Notes: generated from the sequence alone by a model not told the origin. DNA of 64,000 bases from Arthrobacter sp. E3 (GCF_017353415.1 NZ_JAFMPX010000008.1:62001-126000), one strand, 5' to 3'. Counted from the first letter of the stretch, positions 35,441-47,150 are shown. A program made the numbers and translations.

Positions 35441-36421
35441 ATGGCGCTGACAGCTGCCGTTAAAGAGGAATTGTCCCGGCTCGACGTGAAGAAATCCTCG
35501 GTGCGCAAGGCCGAAGTGTCAGCACTGCTGCGCTTTGCCGGCGGGCTTCACATCGTCTCCGGACGCATTGTCATTGAAGCCGAAGTGGACACAGCGGCCA
35601 CCGCGCGGCGCCTGCGGGCGGCCATTGCCGAAATGTATGGGCATCAAAGTGAAATCGTGGTGGTTTCTGGCGGTGGCCTGCGCCGCGGCAGCCGCTATGT
35701 GGTGCGTGTAGTGCGCGACGGCGAGGCACTTGCCCGGCAGAGCGGTTTGCTGGACGGGCGGGGCCGGCCCGTGCGCGGCCTGCCGTCCGCCGTCGTCAAC
35801 GGCTCCACCGCTGACGCCGAGGCTGTATGGCGCGGGGCATTCCTGGCCCATGGATCGCTGACGGAACCAGGGCGTTCCTCAGCCCTTGAAGTCACCTGCC
35901 CCGGCCCCGAAGCAGCACTGGCGCTGGTGGGTGCTGCTCGGCGGCTGGACATTTCCGCCAAGGCCCGTGACGTGCGGGGCATCGACCGCGTGGTCATTCG
36001 TGACGGCGACACCATCGCCGCACTGTTGGTGCGCATGGGTGCCCATGACACGTTCCTTGTCTGGGAGGAACGGCGCATGCGCAAGGAAGTGCGGGCCACG
36101 GCCAACCGCCTGGCCAACTTCGACGACGCCAATCTGCGCCGCTCGGCACAGGCCGCCGTCGCGGCCGGCGCCCGCGTTGAACGGGCTCTGGAAATTCTGG
36201 GTGAGGACGTCCCTGACCACTTGAAGTATGCCGGGGCGCTGCGCGTGGCCCACAAGCAGGCGAGTCTTGACGAGCTGGGCAGGCTTGCCGACCCGCCGTT
36301 GACGAAGGACGCCATTGCCGGACGGATCCGGCGCCTGCTTGCCATGGCAGACAAAAAGGCGAAAGATGCTGGTATACCGGGCACTGAGTCGAATGTCACT
36401 TTTGACATGCTCGATGGCTAG
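35441..36421 (+). CDS. whiA: WhiA DNA-binding protein
   Basis: The 326-residue product has an N-terminal LAGLIDADG-like degenerate homing-endonuclease domain ([13 protein letters not shown] start, GGL...[16 protein letters not shown]) and a C-terminal helix-turn-helix ([37 protein letters not shown]). WhiA controls sporulation septation in Streptomyces and cell division in other Gram-positives. It is the last gene of the uvrC-rapZ-yvcK-whiA run. A hairpin follows 25 bp after the stop. Confidence 0.96.
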   Translation: MALTAAVKEELSRLDVKKSSVRKAEVSALLRFAGGLHIVSGRIVIEAEVDTAATARRLRAAIAEMYGHQSEIVVVSGGGLRRGSRYVVRVVRDGEALARQSGLLDGRGRPVRGLPSAVVNGSTADAEAVWRGAFLAHGSLTEPGRSSALEVTCPGPEAALALVGAARRLDISAKARDVRGIDRVVIRDGDTIAALLVRMGAHDTFLVWEERRMRKEVRATANRLANFDDANLRRSAQAAVAAGARVERALEILGEDVPDHLKYAGALRVAHKQASLDELGRLADPPLTKDAIAGRIRRLLAMADKKAKDAGIPGTESNVTFDMLDG

Positions 36422-36446
36422 GGCGCCTAGTATGAAAGAGTAGAGA

Positions 36447-36476
36447 GCAGAACCGCCGCAGAGACGGTGGTTCTGC
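36447..36476 (+). terminator. Hairpin between whiA and sodA
   Basis: GCAGAACCGCC (36447-36457) pairs with GGTGGTTCTGC (36466-36476) with one G-U pair and an 8-nt loop. No T-run follows. It could end the whiA transcript or lie in the sodA leader. Confidence 0.5.
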
Positions 36477-36528
36477 GGCCGGCGCTCGGCTCCGGTCAGA
36501 CACCAAGAAGAATCGCAATGGAGGAACA

Positions 36529-37152
36529 GTGACTAAGTACACACTTCCGGAACTCAGCTATGATTACGCTGCCCTGGAACCGAATATTTCCGCCCGCATC
36601 ATGGAACTGCACCACAGCAAGCACCACGCCGCCTATGTGGCTGGCGCGAACACTGCAATGGACCAGCTCGCCGAAGCCCGCGAAAGCAACAACTTCGCCA
36701 ACGTCGCCAAGTACTCCAAGGATTTGGCCTTCAACTTGGGCGGTCACACCAACCACTCGATCTTCTGGAACAACCTTTCCCCCGAAGGCGGAGATAAGCC
36801 CGAGGGTGAACTGGCCGCAGCCATTGACGACGCCTTTGGTTCCTTTGACGCTTTCCGCGCGCACTTCACAGCTGCAGCCATGGGCATCCAGGGCTCCGGA
36901 TGGGCGCTGCTGTCCTTTGAAGGCCTCGGCGGCAACCTGCTCATCGAGCAGCTGTTCGACCAGCAGGGCAACATCCCCGTAGCCACGACCCCGCTGCTCA
37001 TGCTGGACATGTGGGAGCACGCTTTCTACCTCGACTATGTCAATGTGAAGGCAGACTACGTCAAGGCCTTCTGGAACATTGTGAACTGGGCGGACGTCTC
37101 CAAGCGTTTCGCAGCGGCCAGCAAGAACGCCACGGGCCTGATCCTGCCGTAG
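36529..37152 (+). CDS. sodA: Superoxide dismutase (Fe/Mn type)
   Basis: The 207-residue product carries the four metal ligands H28, H76, D160 and H164 ([16 protein letters not shown] and [12 protein letters not shown]). It converts superoxide to peroxide and oxygen in the cytoplasm. The sequence around residues 118-175 closely resembles mycobacterial SodA, so metal preference (Fe, Mn or both) cannot be settled from the motifs. The GTG at 36529 follows GGAGGAA. The gene is flanked by hairpins on both sides and is probably monocistronic. Confidence 0.97.
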   Translation: MTKYTLPELSYDYAALEPNISARIMELHHSKHHAAYVAGANTAMDQLAEARESNNFANVAKYSKDLAFNLGGHTNHSIFWNNLSPEGGDKPEGELAAAIDDAFGSFDAFRAHFTAAAMGIQGSGWALLSFEGLGGNLLIEQLFDQQGNIPVATTPLLMLDMWEHAFYLDYVNVKADYVKAFWNIVNWADVSKRFAAASKNATGLILP

Positions 37153-37211
37153 GCACAAGGCCCGAGATGCAGGGCCCCAAGGCTGCGAAGACGCAGCTGG
37201 CACATGCAATA

Positions 37212-37252
37212 TTTGGGGCCCGCTCCGTAAGATTTCCGGAGCGGGCCCCAAA
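37212..37252 (+). terminator. Strong terminator after sodA
   Basis: TTTGGGGCCCGCTCCG (37212-37227) pairs perfectly with CGGAGCGGGCCCCAAA (37237-37252), a 16-bp stem with a 9-nt loop. An upstream GGGCCCCAA (37172-37180) could pair with the left arm as an alternative. Confidence 0.85.
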
Positions 37253-37265
37253 GTAAGTAATATAG

Positions 37266-38402
<1,137 letters not shown>

Positions 38403-38410
38403 GGATACGA

Positions 38411-39649
38411 ATGACACTCCACACCCTCAGCGAACTCATCGATGAAGGTGTCCGCGGGCGGTACGTTCTGGTTCGAAGTGACCTGAACGTGCCGCTCGAC
38501 GGCTCACTCGTCAGCGACGATGGACGCATCAAGGCGTCCCTGCCGGTCATCACGGCATTGGCCAACGCCGGTGCGCGTGTCCTCGTGGCAGCTCACTTGG
38601 GCCGTCCCAAGGGCGCCCCCGAAGCCAAGTATTCGCTCGCTCCTGCCGTTGCACGGCTGGCCGAGTTGGCACCCGCATTGCAGGCAACGCTTGCTGCGGA
38701 CACCACAGGCCCCGCTGCAAAGGCTGCAGCTGAATCCCTGGCCGACGGTTCGGTGCTGGTGCTGGAGAACGTCCGCTTTGACGCTCGTGAGACGTCCAAG
38801 GACGACGGCGAACGCGCGGCTTTTGCTGCCGAGCTCGCCTCCCTCACGGGAGACAACGGCGCCTATGTGGACGATGCGTTTGGCGCCGTCCACCGCAAGC
38901 ATGCCAGCGTGTATAACATCGCCAAGGCGCTGCCGTCGTACCAGGGTGACCTGGTGCGAGCAGAGCTGGAAGTGCTGCGGAAGCTGACCACCGATTCAGC
39001 ACGACCCTATGTGGTGGTGCTGGGCGGTTCCAAGGTTTCGGACAAGCTGGCCGTCATTGACAACCTCATTGGCAAGGCAGATTCAATCCTTGTTGGCGGA
39101 GGAATGCTGTTTACTTTCCTTGCTGCACAAGGCCACAAGGTGGGCGCCTCGCTGCTTGAAGTGGATCAGATCCCGGTGGTCAAGGACTACTTGGCCCGTG
39201 CCGCGGAAGCCGGTACCAGTTTCGTCTTGCCCACCGACGTTGTCGTTGCGGCAAGCTTCGCAGCCGACGCACAGCACGAAGTGGTTGCAGCCGACGCCAT
39301 TGAGGCCAGCGCCTTCGGTGCAAACGGTTTGGGCTTGGACATTGGCCCTGACTCCGGTGCGGCTTTTGCCGCTGCCATTGGCACGGCAAAGACCGTGTTC
39401 TGGAACGGTCCCATGGGTGTGTTCGAGTTCCCCGCATTTGCCGAAGGGACCCGCGCAGTTGCCGGTGCACTGAGCGAGAACAGCAGCAACGGCGGATTCA
39501 CCGTGGTAGGCGGCGGCGACTCTGCCTCGGCAGTTCGTTCACTGGGCTTTGCCGATGAATCGTTCGGGCACATCTCCACGGGCGGCGGAGCCAGCCTGGA
39601 GTACCTTGAAGGCAAGGAACTTCCGGGCCTGCTCGCGCTCGACCGCTAG
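38411..39649 (+). CDS. pgk: Phosphoglycerate kinase
   Basis: The 412-residue product shows [12 protein letters not shown], the substrate-binding [41 protein letters not shown] and the C-terminal nucleotide motif [10 protein letters not shown] with [13 protein letters not shown]. It makes ATP from 1,3-bisphosphoglycerate. It is co-transcribed with gap (8 bp apart) and followed by a strong terminator. Confidence 0.97.
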   Translation: MTLHTLSELIDEGVRGRYVLVRSDLNVPLDGSLVSDDGRIKASLPVITALANAGARVLVAAHLGRPKGAPEAKYSLAPAVARLAELAPALQATLAADTTGPAAKAAAESLADGSVLVLENVRFDARETSKDDGERAAFAAELASLTGDNGAYVDDAFGAVHRKHASVYNIAKALPSYQGDLVRAELEVLRKLTTDSARPYVVVLGGSKVSDKLAVIDNLIGKADSILVGGGMLFTFLAAQGHKVGASLLEVDQIPVVKDYLARAAEAGTSFVLPTDVVVAASFAADAQHEVVAADAIEASAFGANGLGLDIGPDSGAAFAAAIGTAKTVFWNGPMGVFEFPAFAEGTRAVAGALSENSSNGGFTVVGGGDSASAVRSLGFADESFGHISTGGGASLEYLEGKELPGLLALDR

Positions 39650-39655
39650 GACCAC

Positions 39656-39689
39656 AAGTGGCGGCAGGGTTTCCCTGCCGCCACTTTTT
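39656..39689 (+). terminator. Intrinsic terminator after pgk
   Basis: AAGTGGCGGCAGGG (39656-39669) pairs perfectly with CCCTGCCGCCACTT (39673-39686) around a TTT loop, followed by more T residues (five T in all at 39685-39689). Confidence 0.95.
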
Positions 39690-39754
39690 GCCGGAACCGA
39701 CTTTCGGCTCAGAATTGACTCAGTTGTACTTAAAGTGATGCAAGAAACGAGAAA

Positions 39755-40573
39755 ATGATGACAACGTCAACCAATGGCAGCTTCGACCGGACACCGCTGA
39801 TCGCGGGCAACTGGAAGATGAATATGGACCATGTTCAAGGCATCACGTTGCTGCAGAAGCTCGCCTGGACCCTTTCCGACGCACGCCACGACTTTAGCCG
39901 GGTGGAAGTTGCCGTCTTCCCCCCTTTCACCGACCTGCGCGGCGTCCAGACTCTGGTGCAGGGTGACAAGCTTGAGCTGGTTTATGGTGGGCAGGACCTT
40001 TCCGAGCAGGACTCCGGCGCCTACACAGGGGACATCTCAGGTGGGTTCCTGAACAAGCTCGGCTGCACCTATGTGCTGGTGGGACACAGCGAACGCCGCA
40101 GCATTCACGGCGAGGGCGACGAACTGCTCAACGCCAAGGTCAAGGCAGCGTTCCGCAATGACGTCACTCCCGTTCTGTGTGCAGGTGAAGGCCTTGAGAT
40201 CCGTCAGGCTGGCACCCACGTGGAACACACACTGGCCCAGGTTCGTGGTGGAGTTGCCGGCCTGAGCGCCGAGCAGGCCGCGAAGCTTGTCATAGCCTAC
40301 GAACCCGTTTGGGCCATCGGCACCGGAGAAGTTGCCGGACCTGCCGACGCCCAGGAGATGTGTGCAGCGATCCGCGCTGAACTCGCTGAACTGTTTGACG
40401 GTGAAACCGCAGCCAAGACCCGCCTGCTGTACGGTGGCTCGGTCAAGGCCAGCAACGTCGGTGCCATCATGGCCGAGCGCGACGTCGACGGCGTGTTGGT
40501 GGGCGGGGCGAGCTTGGATGCCGGCGAATTCGCCAGCATTGCCCGTTTTGAAAAGCATCTCGTCACCAAGTAG
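39755..40573 (+). CDS. tpiA: Triosephosphate isomerase
   Basis: The 272-residue product has the catalytic K21 in GNWKMN, His in GHSERR, Glu in [11 protein letters not shown] and the phosphate loop YGGSVKASN. It interconverts dihydroxyacetone phosphate and glyceraldehyde-3-phosphate. Two ATG codons (39755 and 39758) are possible starts. It sits after the pgk terminator, so it has its own promoter or relies on read-through. secG follows 75 bp later. Confidence 0.97.
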   Translation: MMTTSTNGSFDRTPLIAGNWKMNMDHVQGITLLQKLAWTLSDARHDFSRVEVAVFPPFTDLRGVQTLVQGDKLELVYGGQDLSEQDSGAYTGDISGGFLNKLGCTYVLVGHSERRSIHGEGDELLNAKVKAAFRNDVTPVLCAGEGLEIRQAGTHVEHTLAQVRGGVAGLSAEQAAKLVIAYEPVWAIGTGEVAGPADAQEMCAAIRAELAELFDGETAAKTRLLYGGSVKASNVGAIMAERDVDGVLVGGASLDAGEFASIARFEKHLVTK

Positions 40574-40648
40574 CGCCTGCGCATTGGCTATGTGCCAGTG
40601 GACAACGCTAGACTTTACCCAAATCGTTAACATGGCGAAAGGCCACTA

Positions 40649-40900
40649 GTGCAAACACTACAAATTGCCCTGCAGATTCTCCTGGGTGTCACCAGCTTGC
40701 TGCTGACCTTGTTGATCCTGCTGCACAAGGGGCGCGGCGGCGGCCTGTCAGACATGTTTGGTGGTGGCATGAGCTCAAACCTCGGTTCCTCCGGTGTGGC
40801 TGAGCGCAACCTCAACCGCTTCACCGTGATCTTGGGCCTGGTATGGGGCGCGGTCATCATCGGCCTGGGCCTCATTATGTCCTATGGAAACGTCAACTAG
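40649..40900 (+). CDS. secG: Preprotein translocase subunit SecG
   Basis: The 83-residue product has two membrane helices (about 3-24 and 56-76) joined by the conserved Gly/Ser-rich loop HKGRGGGLSDMFGGGMSSNLGSSGVAERNLNR, which is diagnostic of SecG. It assists SecYE in export. The GTG at 40649 follows AAAGG. The tpiA-secG neighbourhood is standard in actinobacteria. A bidirectional terminator follows. Confidence 0.95.
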   Translation: MQTLQIALQILLGVTSLLLTLLILLHKGRGGGLSDMFGGGMSSNLGSSGVAERNLNRFTVILGLVWGAVIIGLGLIMSYGNVN

Positions 40901-40925
40901 ATTCTGCTCCACGCAAGAACAAGCA

Positions 40926-40969
40926 AAAAGAGGTCCCGCCCGGTACATGCCGGGTGGGACCTCTTTTTA
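40926..40969. terminator. Bidirectional terminator between secG and pgl
   Basis: An 18-bp stem formed by 40926-40943 and 40950-40967 with one G-U pair, loop TACATG, has A-run and T-run on its two flanks. It serves both converging transcripts. Confidence 0.95.
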
Positions 40970-40979
40970 CTGACAGGTT

Positions 40980-41783
40980 CTAGTGCTCGCCGCGCATGAG
41001 CGCTCCCGGCACCTTCGCAGCAGCAGTCTGGTCCAACAGCCACATCGTCTTGTTGATGCCGCGGGCACCCGAGGCCGGCACCTGGACGGCGTTGGCACCG
41101 GCAAGGCCAAGGCCCACTGCCGCAGCCTTGTCAGCCCCCGCAGCCACAAGCCAGATCTCCTGAGCTGAGTTGATGACCTCAAGGGTCAAGGAGACACGCA
41201 ACGGCGGCGGCTTGGGCGAATTGCGTACGCCGACGACGGACACACCCTTCGTGCGGATGCCCGCCATCTCGGGGAAGAGCGAGGCGATGTGTGCGTCGGG
41301 GCCAAGACCCAACAACAGAACGTCAAACCGGGGGAAGGCAGGCGCTTGCGCCGGGGACGCGTCGTCGTTCTCCCATTCGGTTTGGGCGGCAGCAGCCAAC
41401 TCTGCCGCATACTGCGCAACGGCCTCCTCCAGCCCGTCAACAGTGTCTGAAGCCGCCATGGTGTGGACGCGGGACGGATCCACCGGAACGTGGTCCAGAA
41501 GCGCCTCTGCGGCCTGAAGGCAGTTGCGATCGGCCGAGCCGGCCGGCACGAACCTGTCGTCGCCGAACCAGAAGTTCACCTTGCCCCAGTCAACGGCAAG
41601 GTGTGCCGGTGACTTCGCCACCTCGCGCAAGGTGGCAATGCCAACACTGCCACCTGTCAGCACCACGGTGGCTTCGCCGCGTTCGCTTTGTACATCCAGC
41701 AAGCGGGTGATCAGCCGTGCCGCCGTCGTGGCTGCCAACACCTCAAAGGAGGGGTGCAGGGTGATCCGTACGTTCGAACTCAT
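40980..41783 (-). CDS. pgl: 6-phosphogluconolactonase
   Basis: The 267-residue DevB/NagB-fold protein has VVLTGGSVGIATLR, NFWFGDDRFVP and GLGPDAHIASLFP (the usual Gly before His is Ala here). It hydrolyses 6-phosphogluconolactone, the product of Zwf. It is the last gene of the six-gene tkt-tal-pgi-zwf-opcA-pgl operon. Its ATG overlaps the opcA stop (ATGA at 41780-41783). Confidence 0.95.
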   Translation of the reverse strand: MSSNVRITLHPSFEVLAATTAARLITRLLDVQSERGEATVVLTGGSVGIATLREVAKSPAHLAVDWGKVNFWFGDDRFVPAGSADRNCLQAAEALLDHVPVDPSRVHTMAASDTVDGLEEAVAQYAAELAAAAQTEWENDDASPAQAPAFPRFDVLLLGLGPDAHIASLFPEMAGIRTKGVSVVGVRNSPKPPPLRVSLTLEVINSAQEIWLVAAGADKAAAVGLGLAGANAVQVPASGARGINKTMWLLDQTAAAKVPGALMRGEH

Positions 41784-42733
41784 GGGTGTCCAACCTTCTC
41801 TTCAGCCAACAGCCTCAGCAGGCCCTCGGTGACCACTTCACCAAACACTTCATCGGGGTCCAACCGGCGCAACTCTTCCGCCAGGCAGTCCTGCAGCGAG
41901 CGGCGCGGCAAAGCCACGTGCTGCTGGGGCTGGCCCGGCTGCGACAAGATGGCATCCATCGAACCCGGACGGGTCAGGTCAACATTGCCGTCTGCGCGCT
42001 CTATGACCACCGAGTGGATGCCTGTGCTGCCGGGAGCTTCGGAGACAGTGATGGGCACATCCAGTGCCCGGTAGAGCCAGGAAGCGAGCAGCAACGTGCT
42101 GGGGGAGTCGCTGGTGCCTGCCACGCGCAACCCCGTGACGGGGTTGCGGGGATCGTACTGATCCAAAGCCGCAGCAAGCTGGATGCGCCAATTTGTCAGG
42201 CGTGTCCAAGCCAAATCGGTGTCGCCAGCAGCATAGCTTTCGGCGATGTGCTTCAGCGCTTCACGCGGGTCACCGGCATTGCCTGAATCGGTAATGCGCC
42301 GGTGCGCAATCCGCCCCACGGGTGACTTGCTGGGAATCTCCGGGGCGTCCTGCGGCCACCAGGCCACGATGGGGGCGTCCGGAAGCAGCAGCGCTGAAAC
42401 CAGCGACTCGCTTTCCGCCGCCAATTCCCCCTGCCCGCGTAGGACGATGACTTCCGAGGCGCCGGCGTCGCCGCCCACCCGGATTTCGCCGTCGAGCCGG
42501 TTGGGCTCATCAGCGGATCCTGCGGCCAGCACGATGATGCGGCACGGATGCTCACGGCTGGCCAGGTTGGCCGCCGCGATCGCTTCTTCTTCAAATCCAG
42601 TGCGGGTGATCACCACAAGGGTCAAAACACGTCCCAGAGCGACAACGCCGCCCTGCTCGCGCATCTTGACAATTTCCTTGGTGATTTTGGAAGTTGTTGT
42701 ATTGGGCAGTTCAACTATCACGGCCTGCGCCAC
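41780..42733 (-). CDS. opcA: Glucose-6-phosphate dehydrogenase assembly protein OpcA
   Basis: The 317-residue product matches the actinobacterial and cyanobacterial OpcA family: GRVLTLVV near the N-terminus, CRIIVLA, and the PDAPIVAWWPQDAP motif. OpcA is needed for full activity of glucose-6-phosphate dehydrogenase. The start is GTG at 42733, overlapping the end of zwf by 16 bp. The stop overlaps the pgl start. Confidence 0.95.
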   Translation of the reverse strand: MAQAVIVELPNTTTSKITKEIVKMREQGGVVALGRVLTLVVITRTGFEEEAIAAANLASREHPCRIIVLAAGSADEPNRLDGEIRVGGDAGASEVIVLRGQGELAAESESLVSALLLPDAPIVAWWPQDAPEIPSKSPVGRIAHRRITDSGNAGDPREALKHIAESYAAGDTDLAWTRLTNWRIQLAAALDQYDPRNPVTGLRVAGTSDSPSTLLLASWLYRALDVPITVSEAPGSTGIHSVVIERADGNVDLTRPGSMDAILSQPGQPQQHVALPRRSLQDCLAEELRRLDPDEVFGEVVTEGLLRLLAEEKVGHP

Positions 42734-44262
42734 GTCCTTCCGTCTCGTTTCAATAGTTCTTCGGCCGAGGCAGGGCCCCAGCTCCCTGGTTCATAACTTT
42801 CGGGCCGCACGCCCTCTGCTGCCCAGAATTCCTCAAACGGGTCGAGGATCTTCCAGGACTGTTCCACTTCACCATGGCGGGGGAACAATGGCGGCTCTCC
42901 CAGCAACACGTCGAGAATCAGCCGCTCATACGCTTCTGGGCTTGATTCGGTGAAAGCATGCCCGTAGCCGAAGTCCATCGTGACGTCGCGGACCTCCATC
43001 TGCGTTCCCGGAACTTTGGAACCAAACCTGATGGTCACGCCCTCGTCGGGCTGAACCCGGATCACGACGGCGTTTTGGCCGAAGTCGTCCTCTGCGTGGT
43101 CGGTGAACAGCAGGTTGGGGGCGCGTTTGAACATGACGGCAATTTCCGTCACGCGCCGACCCAGGCGTTTGCCCGTGCGCAGATAGAACGGGACGCCGTC
43201 CCAGCGCCTGGTGTGGATGTCAAGGCGGATGGCGGCGTAGGTTTCGGTCGTGGAGTCGGGGGCAATGCCCTCCTCTTCCAGATAGCCGAGCACCTGCTCG
43301 CCGCCCTGCCAGCCTCCAGAGAACTGGCCGCGCGCAGAATGCTTGGACAGGTCCTCAGGCAATTTGACCGCTGCCAGCACCTTTTCCTTTTCAGAGCGCA
43401 GGTGGTCCGCGTTGAAGGAGATGGGCTCCTCCATGGCCGTCAGCGCCAAGAGCTGTAATAGGTGGTTTTGCATGACATCGCGGGCTGCGCCCACGCCGTC
43501 GTAATAGCCGGCCCGGCCACCGGTGCCAATGTCCTCGGCCATGGTGATCTGCACGTGGTCCACGTAGTTGGCGTTCCACAGCGGCTCAAAGAACTGGTTC
43601 GCAAAGCGCAGGGCCAGGATGTTCTGGACTGTTTCCTTGCCCAGATAGTGATCGATCCTGAACACGGCGTCCGCCGGGAAGACAGACTCCACGATGTCAT
43701 TGAGGGCACGGGCTGACGCCAGGTTATGGCCGAAGGGCTTCTCGATGACGACGCGGCGCCAGCTCTCATCCTCTGTCTGTGCGAGTCCGTGGTCGGAGAG
43801 CTGGCGGCAGACCAATTCAAAGGCCTTGGGCGGGATCGAGAGGTAGAAGGCATGGTTGCCTCGGGTGCCGCGGACTTCATCAAGCTCGGCCAGCGTCGTC
43901 TTCAGCCGTTCAAAGGCCTCGTCGTCGTCAAACTCGCCCTGGACAAAGCGGATACCCTCGCGCAGCTGGTTCCAGACGGCCTCATCAAACGGGGTGCGGC
44001 AGTGTGCCTGGACGGAAGTCTTGACCTCGGCGGCAAAGTCCTCGTCGGCCCAGGCACGGCGGGCAAAGCCCACTAGGGCAAAACTGGGCGGGAGCAGGCC
44101 GCGGTTGGCCAGGTCGTACACGGCAGGCATGAGTTTCTTGCGTGCCAAGTCCCCGGTCACTCCAAAGAGCACCAGTGACGATGGGCCCGCAACGCGGGAC
44201 AGCCTGCGGTCGCGGCTGTCCCGGAGCGGGTTTTCATTATGATTTGAGGCAGAGTTAGACAT
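42718..44262 (-). CDS. zwf: Glucose-6-phosphate 1-dehydrogenase
   Basis: The 514-residue product has the dinucleotide motif GVTGDLARKK (34-43), EKPFG (174-178) and the active site RIDHYLGKE (202-210). It commits glucose-6-phosphate to the oxidative pentose-phosphate pathway and makes NADPH. The ATG at 44262 was preferred to an in-frame codon at 44304, since it starts 16 bp after the pgi stop and gives a normal N-terminus. The ribosome site is weak, consistent with coupling to pgi. Confidence 0.96.
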   Translation of the reverse strand: MSNSASNHNENPLRDSRDRRLSRVAGPSSLVLFGVTGDLARKKLMPAVYDLANRGLLPPSFALVGFARRAWADEDFAAEVKTSVQAHCRTPFDEAVWNQLREGIRFVQGEFDDDEAFERLKTTLAELDEVRGTRGNHAFYLSIPPKAFELVCRQLSDHGLAQTEDESWRRVVIEKPFGHNLASARALNDIVESVFPADAVFRIDHYLGKETVQNILALRFANQFFEPLWNANYVDHVQITMAEDIGTGGRAGYYDGVGAARDVMQNHLLQLLALTAMEEPISFNADHLRSEKEKVLAAVKLPEDLSKHSARGQFSGGWQGGEQVLGYLEEEGIAPDSTTETYAAIRLDIHTRRWDGVPFYLRTGKRLGRRVTEIAVMFKRAPNLLFTDHAEDDFGQNAVVIRVQPDEGVTIRFGSKVPGTQMEVRDVTMDFGYGHAFTESSPEAYERLILDVLLGEPPLFPRHGEVEQSWKILDPFEEFWAAEGVRPESYEPGSWGPASAEELLKRDGRTWRRP

Positions 44263-44278
44263 CTTTTGGGAGGTACCC

Positions 44279-45916
44279 TTATGCGTCGAGTGGGCGGGCG
44301 GCAAGTGCTGCCGCCGCCTGTTTAAGTTGAGCCACGCCGGCGGCCACGTCCGTCAGGTGCAGTCGCAGCACCGGGCGGCCATGGGCTGCCAGCACGGCGG
44401 CATCCCCGGCTGCCTGGGCAGCGATCAGTTCAGCAAAACTGAAGGGCCGTTCCGGAATTGCCAGGTCCTGCGCTGCGGTTCCGGTCACCTGTAGGAAAAC
44501 ACCCACGGCGGGTCCACCCTTGTGGAACTGGCCCGTTGAATGCAGGAAACGCGGACCCCAGCCAAACGTGACTGGACGCTGCGTGACTTGCGCCAGCTCG
44601 TCCCGGATCGCGGCCAGGGGAGCGTGGGCAAGCCTGTCGAGGTACATCTGGACGCTGAGATAGCCGTCCTCGGCAAGCGTGCCGGACAAGGCGGTCAGAG
44701 CCTCGCCGAGCGTGGCAGCGCCAGCCAGCCATCCGGCGTCGTCGTTGGCAGTGCGCACCTCGATGGCACCGTCAGTGAATAGCGCCGGTGTGGCGGCAGG
44801 TGTCGCGTCAAGCAGGCCACGTGCGGCGGTCTTGGCCGCTTCGACATCGGGCTGGTCGAAGGGGTTGATGCCCAGCAGGCGTCCGGCGACGGCGGTGGCA
44901 AATTCCCACACCATCATCTGTGCACCCAAGCTTCCGGCAATGCTCACTTCGTTTTCGCGAAGTTCGACGTCGGCGTCCCCGGCAATGAGGCGTACCACCA
45001 GCACGTCCGGGGCACCCGCCGTGACCTCGGGAGAATGAGGTTGAGCCACAACAGGAAGGACGCCGGTTCCGGATTTACCCGTGGACTCAGCCAGCAACTG
45101 CTCGGCCCAGTCCGCGAAGCCAACCATTCCCGAGCCTTCATCGACAATGACAATCTTGTTGCGCAGTGGCTTCGTTCCGCCCAGGGCTGCGCCGAGGCGC
45201 AGCCCAACATTGTCAACGTCGTCGTCGCGCAGCATTTCCGCCGCTTCCTCGGCTGAATCAAGCAGCGCGGCAATGTCTGCACCGGCCAGCCCCGAGGGGA
45301 CCAGGCCGAAGGCAGTCAGCCCCGAGTAGCGCCCGCCCACGTTGGGGTCGGCATTGAATACCTTGCGGTATCCTGCCTCCCGAGCTGACGTGTCCAACGG
45401 TGAGCCGGGATCGGTGACAATCACGATGCGTGACTTGGCGTCGATGCCGGCGGCCGTGAACTCCTGCTCGAAGATGCGGCGCTGGGAATCAGTTTCCAGC
45501 GTCGAACCGGACTTGGAGGAGACCACGATGGCCGTTGATCCGAGGCGGTCGCTGACGGCTGCCCGTACCTGGTCGGGATCCGTGCTGTCCAGGACCGTGA
45601 GTTCAACTCCGGCCGTGGCCGTGATGACTTCAGGGGCCAGCGAGGACCCGCCCATGCCACAGAGCACGATGTGGTTGATGCCCTCGCCACGCAGTTCATC
45701 GCGCAGTGCGGTGATGCCCTCGAGCAGGGCTGCGGAGACCTCGGGCGCCTCCACCCAACCGAGCCGGATGGCTGACTCGGCTTCAGCGTCCGGGCCCCAC
45801 AAGGTGGCGTCCTTGGCGAAGATGCGTGAGGCAACCTGGTCGGCGGCAAGGGTCAACAGGAACGTACTGCCGGCTTCTTGGGCAGCACCAGTTGCCGCAA
45901 ATGCCAGTGATGTCAT
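44279..45916 (-). CDS. pgi: Glucose-6-phosphate isomerase
   Basis: The 545-residue product has SIS sugar-isomerase features: CGMGGSSLAPEV, SSKSGSTLET as phosphate-binding loop, DPGSPLD, and GGRYSGLTAFGLVP. It is of the divergent Pgi type found in actinobacterial tal-pgi loci and links glycolysis with the pentose-phosphate operon. An AAGG site precedes the ATG, which begins 5 bp after the tal stop. Confidence 0.93.
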   Translation of the reverse strand: MTSLAFAATGAAQEAGSTFLLTLAADQVASRIFAKDATLWGPDAEAESAIRLGWVEAPEVSAALLEGITALRDELRGEGINHIVLCGMGGSSLAPEVITATAGVELTVLDSTDPDQVRAAVSDRLGSTAIVVSSKSGSTLETDSQRRIFEQEFTAAGIDAKSRIVIVTDPGSPLDTSAREAGYRKVFNADPNVGGRYSGLTAFGLVPSGLAGADIAALLDSAEEAAEMLRDDDVDNVGLRLGAALGGTKPLRNKIVIVDEGSGMVGFADWAEQLLAESTGKSGTGVLPVVAQPHSPEVTAGAPDVLVVRLIAGDADVELRENEVSIAGSLGAQMMVWEFATAVAGRLLGINPFDQPDVEAAKTAARGLLDATPAATPALFTDGAIEVRTANDDAGWLAGAATLGEALTALSGTLAEDGYLSVQMYLDRLAHAPLAAIRDELAQVTQRPVTFGWGPRFLHSTGQFHKGGPAVGVFLQVTGTAAQDLAIPERPFSFAELIAAQAAGDAAVLAAHGRPVLRLHLTDVAAGVAQLKQAAAALAARPLDA

Positions 45917-45921
45917 GGTTC

Positions 45922-47043
45922 TTAGCCTTCCGCACCCGCAGCATCCAGGGCATCCTGGACGTGGTTGAGCAGCTCTTTCCAGCTGGCGACAAACTTGTCC
46001 AGGCCTTCAGTTTCAAGCAGGGCCACAACCTCGTTGTAGGAGATGCCGAGGCCTTCGAGCTTGTTGAGCAGCGCGTTGGAATCTTCGTAGGTGCCGGTGA
46101 TGGTGTCGCCGGTGACCACCCCGTGCTCGAACGTCGCGTCGAGCGTCTTCTCGGGCATGGTGTTCACGACGTTGGCTGCCACGAGCTCGGTGACGTACAG
46201 CGTGTCGGGGTAGGCCGTGTTCTTGACTCCCGTGGAAGCCCACAGCGGACGCTGGGGGAGTGCACCGGCGTCGGCCAGCAGTGCCCAGCGCTCGGAGGAG
46301 AAGATCTCCTCGAACGCCTGGTAGGCCAGGCGTGCGTTGGCCAGGCCGGCCTGGCCCTTCAGTGCGGCTGCTTCCTCGGTACCAATGGCGTCCAGTCGGC
46401 TGTCGATCTCCGAGTCCACGCGGGAGACGAAGAAGGATGCCACCGAGTGGATGTCGGCCAGGTTGTGGCCGTTGGTCTTGGCCAGTTCGAGGCCGCTGAG
46501 GAATGCGTTGACAACGGCGCGGTAGCGTTCGAGGGAGAAGATCAAGGTCACATTGACGCTGATGCCCGCGCCCACCGTGGCCGTGATGGCTTCCAAGCCC
46601 TCAACCGTTGCGGGGATCTTGATGTAGACGTTCTTCTTGTCCACCTTGGCGTAGAGGCGCTTGGCCTCGGCGATGGTGCCTTCGGTGTCCCATGCCTTGC
46701 GCGGGTCAACCTCGATAGAGACGCGGCCATCGACTCCCTTGGTCGCTTCGGCGATGGGGGCGAAGAGGTCGCAACCGTCGGCAACATCTGCCGTGGTGAG
46801 TTCAAACACCGCATCTTCGGCGCCAACACCGGCGGCGGAGAACTTCTTCAGTTCCGGCTTGTAGTCGGCGCTTTTGGTGATGGCCGCTTCGAAGATGCTG
46901 GGGTTGGTGGTGACGCCGACAACGTTCTTTTCCTCGATGAGCTTGGCCAGGCTGCCGCTGTTCAGGCGGGTGCGTGAGAGATCGTCAAGCCAGATGGAGA
47001 CGCCGGCGGCGGAGAGAGCGGCGGTGGGTGTGGTGTTGGTCAT
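45922..47043 (-). CDS. tal: Transaldolase
   Basis: The 373-residue product has the IWLDDLSR N-terminus, [11 protein letters not shown] and the Schiff-base Lys K142 in YIKIPAT, plus [11 protein letters not shown]. It transfers a dihydroxyacetone unit in the non-oxidative pentose-phosphate branch. AAGGAAG lies 7 bases before the ATG. Two hairpins separate it from tkt, 5 bp separate it from pgi. Confidence 0.96.
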   Translation of the reverse strand: MTNTTPTAALSAAGVSIWLDDLSRTRLNSGSLAKLIEEKNVVGVTTNPSIFEAAITKSADYKPELKKFSAAGVGAEDAVFELTTADVADGCDLFAPIAEATKGVDGRVSIEVDPRKAWDTEGTIAEAKRLYAKVDKKNVYIKIPATVEGLEAITATVGAGISVNVTLIFSLERYRAVVNAFLSGLELAKTNGHNLADIHSVASFFVSRVDSEIDSRLDAIGTEEAAALKGQAGLANARLAYQAFEEIFSSERWALLADAGALPQRPLWASTGVKNTAYPDTLYVTELVAANVVNTMPEKTLDATFEHGVVTGDTITGTYEDSNALLNKLEGLGISYNEVVALLETEGLDKFVASWKELLNHVQDALDAAGAEG

Positions 47044-47102
47044 TTTGCTACTTCCTTAAAGTTCAGGGCCCTGCATTGTTCAGCATTGCAGGCGGGGATT
47101 CC

Positions 47103-47140
47103 ATTCCCTTGCCGTCGGCAATAGCTGACGGCAAGGGAAT
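47103..47140 (-). terminator. Hairpin in the tkt-tal spacer (distal)
   Basis: ATTCCCTTGCCGTC (47103-47116) pairs perfectly with GACGGCAAGGGAAT (47127-47140). It is the second hairpin after tkt on the minus strand and could attenuate read-through into tal or protect the tkt mRNA end. Confidence 0.65.
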
Positions 47141-47150
47141 CAGGGAAACG

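Noticed and set aside
36402-36433. TTGACA (36402-36407) and TAGTAT (36428-36433) as a sodA promoter
   Set aside because: The spacing is 20 bp, too long for a standard promoter.
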